From positions 96,849,960-96,913,959 of the forward strand of contig OW240917.1 of assembly GCA_933207985.1 (NCBI GenBank): DNA of 64,000 bases, written 5' to 3'. Within the stretch, counting starts at the first letter, position 1. The number at the start of each line of letters is the position of its first letter. A program made the position numbers and the translations under genes. Source of the stretch: Pelobates cultripes. Its lineage: Eukaryota > Chordata > Amphibia > Anura > Pelobatidae. This document shows positions 57,700 to 64,000 of the stretch, piece after piece. The notes under the pieces are model-generated. The model ran no database searches, was not told the origin of the DNA, and saw nothing but the letters and a program-made list of their open reading frames with translations.

Positions 57700-58690
57700 T
57701 CTTTCATCAATAGGACTGCATTCTACCTATGTGAGATAAATATAAGCTAAAGGTGCCATTTTTGAGCATGCTTTTCGCTATAATTTTATGCTATTGCAAA
57801 CCATGATTCAGCACCTTCAATCTCGCTCACTTTATACAACCAATTCTGTATGGTTGGAGAAAACTTTGTCTTCCAAAACATAGGTATAAGGGTCTTTGCC
57901 GCATTTAATAAAAATCTAACAATTGAGTAACTTATAGACTTGTGTGGTATAAGAGGACATTCTCAGGTTCAAATGGTGGAACTTCCCCCAAAATTGTTTA
58001 GATTGTTGCCCGTACACCCTCCCAGAAGGCTGTTAACATAACAAGACCACCAAATATATAGGTGTGTACCAGGGAGTTCATTGCAACGTCAGCATAATGG
58101 TGATTGTGTTGGACAATTTTTATGTAAACTAGTCGATGTATGATACTAAAATGAGAGTGAGTATCTTATAATTTGTTTCTTTAAATTTGGTGCATACTAT
58201 AACCATTCAGTGTCAAAACATTTAACCACTGTCCCTCTGAAAATGATATCTCCTCCTCCCATCTCCTCTTGAATACTTTACCGCTAAAATTATCTTGTGT
58301 AAAAAGCAGTTGATACATTACTGATGTCCTATGACTGATTGACTTCCTTTTGCTACATAAATCCTCAAATTTTGTAGTTCCTCTGTTCAACATATATTTT
58401 TTTGGTTTAGATTTATAAAAATGCTTAATCTGAGCATATCGATATCTCTCCAAAGGTGTAGGTATTTGATCAACTACTAATTCATCAAATTTCCTGATCC
58501 CGAATACATCCATCACCCTTTGGATCAGTAGTACTTCACCTGGCCCTAAAAAACAAACAAACCCATTTTATGGAAACCTTACGCTAATTCTGGGTTATAT
58601 GTAAGTGGTAATACAGGACTAGGCATAGGTGCGACTAATGTACCTTTTTTTATTTCAATGAGGTTTTGCCTTTTTTTGTGTTTGAGAAAA
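57700..58690 (-). pseudogene. L1-clade LINE fragment, ORF2 C-terminal part
   Basis: On the minus strand from about 58680: 'GTLVAPMPSPVLPLTYNPEL', then 'GIRKFDELV..PTPLERYRYAQIKHF' (58516-58430), 'SHRTSVMYQLL', 'KVFKRRWEEEISFSEGQWLNV' (58260-58210), then in broken frames 'FWEGVRATI' and 'PFEPENVLLYHTSL' (about 58000-57950) and 'RPLYLCFGRQ' (57890). The order matches L1 ORF2 after the RT domain. Confidence 0.75.
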
Positions 58691-58694
58691 AGAA

Positions 58695-59240
58695 CCTGTT
58701 GCTTAAAGGGTTACTCCAACCACCATGACCACTTCAGTGATTTAAAATGATCATGGTGGCAGAAGTGTGCATGTGCAGTGTTTCTGCTTGAAATTTTGAA
58801 CATACTGAGATAGTTGTAATTGTGTGCTGATGGCTAGTTGCACCCCCAGCACCTGTGACATTGGCAGCCCAGAACTCTTAGGCTGCCTAATGTAAATTCT
58901 ATGCATATTTTACATCTGTCATTAGTATGCTTTGCATTCTGCTGACAGACATGATAATCTTCCCCTTGCAGGCAGAGCGACTACAAGGGAAAGATATCTC
59001 CCTCCTACCCCCCTTCTTGTGGTGAACCCTCTATCCTCCTGCAGTAAAGAAAATTCTCCCTACTTCCATCTTCCCCACACCCACTCCCTCCCCTCGCCAG
59101 CCTGGAGTGCAGGTATGCACTCTGAGATGGCAAGTTGGTCCACTCACAGACTACAAAAAGCCTGTGATTGCTCCACATGAGTGCCAGGTGACATCACGAC
59201 AGTGGGTGACTTCCAATGACGAGAAATGATGTAATTAGCT
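58695..59240. repeat. MITE-like element between two L1 fragments
   Basis: 'cttaaagggttactccaacc' start with a small inverted pair 'accatgaccacttc/gatcatggtgg' near 58720-58760. The rest is GC-richer than its surroundings. The right border is not defined. Confidence 0.5.
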
Positions 59241-59249
59241 AATATGAGA

Positions 59250-59800
59250 AGATGGCCTAGTATATTTTTTTGTATCTAGGCAGGTTAGATGGAATTTGCT
59301 TCAAGAAGCAAAGACACAAGGATAATATTACATCAAATTTTATTATGCGATTAATAAGAGAATTTTCAGCCAATACGTTTTAATTTTGGGCCACGAATAG
59401 AAGATGTGGAATAATGTACCAATTTGACTGCAGTCTCTCCAACATTTATTATTTTCGCTAAGGTGCATGTTAAAAAGTTTGGAAGGGGTTAGGTACCATC
59501 TATAAATCAATTTGTAATGGGATTCCAAATGGTTTTCACATTGAGTGATAACTTTTAACGATAGTAAAAATGAATTCCACTCATTTACTGTTTATATCCC
59601 ACATGTCACCTCCAAAAATATTGTAACACAAGGAGATACTTTGTTTCCGACCAGGATCTAATAAATAGATTATTTCTAATTTTGTCATATCCAAATTCAA
59701 CATGTTTGGATCCTGATCGGAAAGAGCAAAAATGTTCTCTAATTGTTGTCACAAGTCTCTCATGTGTTGGGGCATAAACTTCAATCAAATTTATCTTTCA
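59250..59800 (-). pseudogene. Second L1-clade LINE fragment
   Basis: The minus strand contains 'ESHYKLIYRWYLTPSKLF' and 'NNKCWRDCSQIGTLFHIFYSWPKIKTYW' in parts (59528-59350), the Cys-rich region of L1 ORF2. Upstream (59788-59606), 'VYAPTHERLVTTI' may be endonuclease-domain sequence, which would imply a large internal deletion; that part is uncertain. It repeats a segment already covered by 57700-58690, so it is a separate copy. Confidence 0.6.
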
Positions 59801-60487
59801 GTTGATCGAAAGGCAGAAGGCCATTGAAAGAAAATAGATCATTAATATGGTAAGAAATATAGGAGTCCCTCTATTGTGTCATGAATATTTCTATAAGTAT
59901 TTTATTAGTTCTATGCTACTGTTGAATACAGAATAATTATTACTGAATATGAATTTATATTTAGACCTAGCAAAGAAATTCTACATTGTTTGTATAATTT
60001 ATTTATATATTCATATATTCCATTAACAATTACTTGTGTTGAGGTCATATATTTTGAAGTTAAAAATAGATTTGTTTGTGTGTTTGGCATTTTTAATAGA
60101 TTCATTTTATTGCAAATTTATAAACACATAGCAAATAATAAGGTTATCCGTCCATCATCAGAATTTACGATTAATTAATCTGAACCTAATAAAAAAATAT
60201 AGGGGTGTTAAAGCAGAAGGTGTGAAATATAAGTACTTGAGTTGTTCAGAGATCTCATAAAATATAATTCTAATTAAATAAGCTTGCTCATGTTCTGTAC
60301 AGTGTTTCTTTGTAGCAAGTGTATACATATTGAAAGGAGACAAATTGAAGATATTAATCATTGTGTATGTATGCAACACAAGAGAACGTAATAAGCAAAA
60401 AACACATCCATAATGATAAAACTAAATTTTATGGAAAAATAATTCCACCTGGAGATACCATAAAACACAAGATTCAAGATAAAGTGG
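59801..60487. other. No gene seen
   Basis: AT-rich sequence without recognised features. It ends with the 17-bp target copy at 60488. Confidence 0.5.
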
Positions 60488-60504
60488 TTTATGGTTATCT
60501 CCAT

Positions 60505-62024
60505 TGCAAAAATGGTGATTTCCCAGCAGCCACCCGGTGCTCCGGACTAGGACCAGCAATCGCACAACGACAAAGCAGCACAAGAAATTCTCCAGGCACT
60601 CAAGGTGTTAATGCCGCAGGCAGTTTTAATAGAAAAAAAGTAGCAGCAACGCTTTGACCTGCTAAGTGGTCTTTGTCAAGCTTGACAAAGACCTCTTAGC
60701 AGGTCGAAATGTTGCTGCTCCTTTTGTGCTATTAAAACTGCCTGCAGCTTTAACACCTTGATGTCAGGATTACTGTTGATCCAGCATGCAGAAATAGTAT
60801 TACATCTAGGACTAAGGATAACGTATAACTGGACCTTAGAATGGCCGGACTGAATGTAATCAAGAATAGTCAAAATACTTGCCAAGGTCAGGGATACAAA
60901 ATGAGACACAACGATGAGAGAAAGCCAAAAGTCAAGGATACCAGAAATCAGAAAAGTCAAACTAGGCCAAAGTCAAATACCAGAAATACAAAGATCAGAT
61001 ACACTCTCTCGGATAAGCAGCTAAGGGAAACCACAACAGGGCACTGATCAAAAGGTAATTTGGGTTTAAATAACCCTCCTAGAGCTGTAATGTCTATATG
61101 TGACCTCTAAACCCCAAAACGTGCATGCACATCTATGATGTGACATCGCACGCACGTAAGCGCCATCTTTGATATGGGCAAATGGTATTTCTTTATTAAA
61201 AATGGAACCGCAGAGGCCGGCGTCTCTGTTAACACCGCACACAAAGAAGAACCAAGATGGAAGGAGGTTAGTGAAATATTTAATGAACTTTAAAGTATCT
61301 GATGTGTTGTAGAATCTTGTTTTTGTGATATGAATATTATAAAGTCTTTATTCAAACTTCTTGCAGACACAGGATGTCTGAAAATGGATGGTCACCACAT
61401 ATGGTTCATGTTAAGAATCATGGCTGAAGGTCTGTTGATAGTAACCTTTGACCTAGCTTTGCAATCCAGACTCCGTGTGTATTACCAAGGCTCAAATTTC
61501 TAAAGGCATTTATGCATTTAACCATGTATATAGAACTTCTTTTGTGTAACTTCTATTTTACTGCCTAAATAAAATGTATGGCTTTAATCATAGATTTTAA
61601 GTGATACTAAGCCACTACCTTTTTTATGACAGCCAATTATTTTAAAGTAAGGCAACCTTATTTATATGCCCCTATATAACTGAATTTGAAATCTATAAAA
61701 ATGATTGTAGCAAAGATTTTTTTTACCAATACTTTAACATCAAAAATTTATTCTATCTTGAAGTGCTTACACATTGCTCTGTATTGGTCAAAGATGTGTG
61801 CAAAGATGTATGCTATTTCAGATGTTTGGCTGCAAGACACTCTGGTGTGTGACAAACAAACATCTCAAGAAAAGCTAATTTCCTACAGTCGGGTTTTGAT
61901 CTGCCGCGGGTAAGATGAGTGTTTGTTATTTCTGTCGGCACGACTGCTGTTTTTCAGTGCGGTCACACTGACAGAAACGCGCGGCACCCTGACACTTAAG
62001 TGCCTGGAGAATTTCTTCTGCTGC
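60505..62024. mobile_element. Palindromic hammerhead-like retroelement, split by an LTR
   Basis: Flanked by a perfect 17-bp duplication, tttatggttatctccat, at 60488-60504 and 62025-62041. Without the LTR it is about 280 bp: an unpaired lead of about 65 bp and then a loop-less palindrome with arms of about 112 bp centred on AAGCTT (60678-60683). Each arm carries CTTGACAAAGACC, a short loop, then GGTC(G/A)AA, i.e. two head-to-head degenerate hammerhead-like boxes (60654-60680 minus, 60681-60710 plus). Confidence 0.88.
60762..61994. mobile_element. LTR-type insertion inside the palindrome
   Basis: Begins TGTCAGGATTACTG and ends GGCACCCTGACA. Flanks are 'cttga' (60757-60761) and 'cttaa' (61995-61999), a 5-bp duplication with one mismatch. 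The palindrome arms on either side join up when it is removed. The left 400 bp have LTR-like 'aggtaatttgggtttaaata' promoter-type sequence. The AT-rich middle (about 61260-61880) may be a later insertion. No coding. Confidence 0.75.
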
Positions 62025-62095
62025 TTTATGGTTATCTCCATGACACAAAGATAGTATTTTTCACATAACAGTCTTCACTGTTGTGTATAATTAAT

Positions 62096-62250
<155 letters not shown>

Positions 62251-62259
62251 ATTTATTAA

Positions 62260-62820
62260 TATTATCTTATTAAAAATGTGCTTTTGACCCCGATTGACTA
62301 AAGTGCAAAATATAGGCAATGTAGATGCTGTGGAATTATTTTGCATTTTTGGATGATGTAATACTCTGTTTGCCAGGAATTAACTTTCACGAGTTATTCC
62401 CTTGGACAACAAAATCTTGACATTGTTCATGCTATTCATCAATGTTCAGATTTTGCAATACAGGCACAGACCCAAATGCTTCAAATCCCTTCCAGGGTTC
62501 CTCAAATACTACAGAGATTTTTTGGTGGGGGAAACGGTGGAGAGTATGTTTCAATTAAGAGTTAATTTACAGGGGTATAAAAATAATGGTATTTCCATTC
62601 ATTACTCCCTGCAAAGTCCTTAGGGACAAAACTGGTATAAGTTATGATGATTGCAAGCAAACCCTTCAGAATGGTCTCTGAAGTAACAGGCAATTCCTGC
62701 CTTAAGGGAAAAAGTGAGCACCAGGTTCCAGACCTGCAGTTGCGGCTTGATTTTCATTGATAAGTCAAACGGGGGGGATAAAGGAAATTATAAAAACAGA
62801 GGTGTGTTATAACATATACA
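62260..62820. other. No gene seen
   Basis: A 73-codon frame at 62402-62623 has no recognisable domain. Nothing else is supported. Confidence 0.5.
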
Positions 62821-62829
62821 TAACATATA

Positions 62830-64000
62830 TACATACATACATACAAAACAGGGACCAGAGCAGCAGGAGCAAAGCATCACAAGGGAACACCTGTAGAGAC
62901 CACCAAACCGCTTAGCAGATCAACCTCCTCCAAAACAGGAACAAGACAGACTGAACAGGAATGAGGAAGTCATCTCCAGCAGACTGGTCCAGAAACAGGA
63001 TCTCTAGAATGAAGAATTCCCAGGCAGAACAGGAAACAAACAGAGCAGGTCAGGAAAGCTACAGAGTCCACTCCATGAACTCCAAGTGTTTTGCCTACGG
63101 CCCTCTGTCATGGGAGGCGGTCCGTGCCTAAATAATTATAGGAGTCTCAGCATGTAAATGTACAATCCGGGTCTGATGTAGGGTAACCCCACCCCCTTGG
63201 TGTTGAACACTAGGGTTTGTGCTGCTGAATTTAAGCAGATATGTATCCAGTACTAGAAAATATGGCAAGACTAGAATAGGCACAAAAACAAGACAAGACT
63301 AGAAGAACCTAGAACATGTAAACAATACATGAGGCAAACATGAACAGGACATGGACAGGACAAGACAGGACTGTACATGAACTAGGATTACAAGACAAAA
63401 TAAAACAAGACGAGTACAAGCAAAACAAGAGGAGACATAACTAAGTACTATATATGTAGGAAACATTGGATATTTAGACATACATAAATGGCCAAGATGT
63501 ATGCAGCCCACCACTGAGCCAAAGTACACCAATTACAGTGGGTCCTAACTGCCTAGATATGCATGACTAAATAAACAACAATAAAACACACACAGTACTT
63601 ACCAGCAAAGAAAGGAGCAGAGGAATTGAGACCACTGCTTGTAGGAACAGACTGAAACAAAAAAGGATTAATGGCAAAGGAATGGGTGTAACAACAAAAA
63701 ATAAACATTTAAAGGAATCCAGAAGACTTGGAATTTCAGGAACGGAAGAAAGGAATGAACCCAGAAAACCCAGCATAAAGAAATCCAGACATAGAATAGA
63801 AAACCAGAAAAGCCAAGAAAAACTAAACAAAAATTGTAAAAAGAGTAAAAGATATCAGAAGTCAAGGCCACACAACTGTGCAGAATAGAACAGGATGTGA
63901 CAAGGTCCTCCTAAAAGGGGCAGGGAGCTAGTAATGAATATCCCCCTTTGAAAAGATGGAGGATATGGAGCATTTAGACTCCACATGGAAACAGCCATGT
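62830..64000. repeat. Unclassified A/G/C-rich dispersed repeat, runs off right edge
   Basis: The plus strand is rich in 'caggaac/aagaca/ccagaa' phrases, in the style of frog LTR-associated repeats and roughly the reverse complement of the composition at 5056-5560, but no alignment can be made by eye. No TG..CA boundary with a duplication was found. Frames on the minus strand (Leu/Phe/Ser-rich) are compositional. Confidence 0.35.

Noticed and set aside
62830..64000. Possible LTR retrotransposon end
   Set aside because: No TGT..ACA boundary pair, no target duplication and no coding domain within the window; kept only as an unclassified repeat.

Overview
This is repeat-dominated vertebrate nuclear DNA, most likely from an anuran amphibian. 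The evidence is the repeat content: TTAA-flanked foldback elements, 'ttaaagggacactatag'-type MITEs, DIRS and Ngaro tyrosine-recombinase retrotransposons, several Tc1 lineages, hAT elements beginning CAGTGGC, a CR1/Rex1-like LINE ending in a 'ttctatgtttc' tail, an R4/Rex6 LINE, L2, L1 and Penelope-like elements. The species cannot be named from this. I see no exon, tRNA, rRNA or other gene that I would assign to the host. Nearly all long reading frames are either pieces of transposon proteins or artefacts of CA/GT-rich or C-rich tandem repeats. There is one 100-base assembly gap at 25461-25560.

Layout, left to right. 1-1060: Penelope-like reverse transcriptase (RT) remnant. 2791-4600: a 1.7-kb TTAA element and an 80-bp MITE. 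5056-5560: one copy of a dispersed repeat; its second copy is at 34912-35400. 6950-9660: Penelope-type ends, a clean solo LTR and a large palindrome. 10200-12480: broken DIRS element joined to a Tc1 transposase fragment. 12770-16079: GT minisatellites, a hammerhead-like Penelope end, an L2 3' end and an internally deleted Tc1. 16921-17678: deleted mariner and a 39-bp-arm hairpin. 18240-18700: two hammerhead-like Penelope ends. 18831-23969: a nearly complete Ngaro retrotransposon in minus orientation. 24261-28202: a second TTAA element split by a hAT element whose left end lies in the assembly gap. 30179-32236: a hAT element full of GT minisatellite. 33990-37990: MITEs and a further minisatellite. 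41930-44880: Tc1 split by a CA-minisatellite hAT element. 46170-47955: CR1-like LINE. 49045-51860: R4/Rex6 LINE. 52207-56516: a Tc1 with three further insertions nested in it. 57700-59800: two L1 fragments. 60505-62024: a palindromic hammerhead-like insertion split by an LTR. 62830-64000: unclassified repeat.

The most interesting pattern is a set of short palindromic inserts that carry two head-to-head hammerhead-like cores and have their own target-site duplications (52731-54111 and 60505-62024, with a related palindrome at 8253-8654). They look like non-autonomous Penelope-derived retroelements. The second pattern is that hAT elements with verified 8-bp target duplications repeatedly contain large minisatellites. 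Insertion order can be read directly from target duplications at several loci. Family assignments come from remembered protein and terminal-sequence features; no database search was run.
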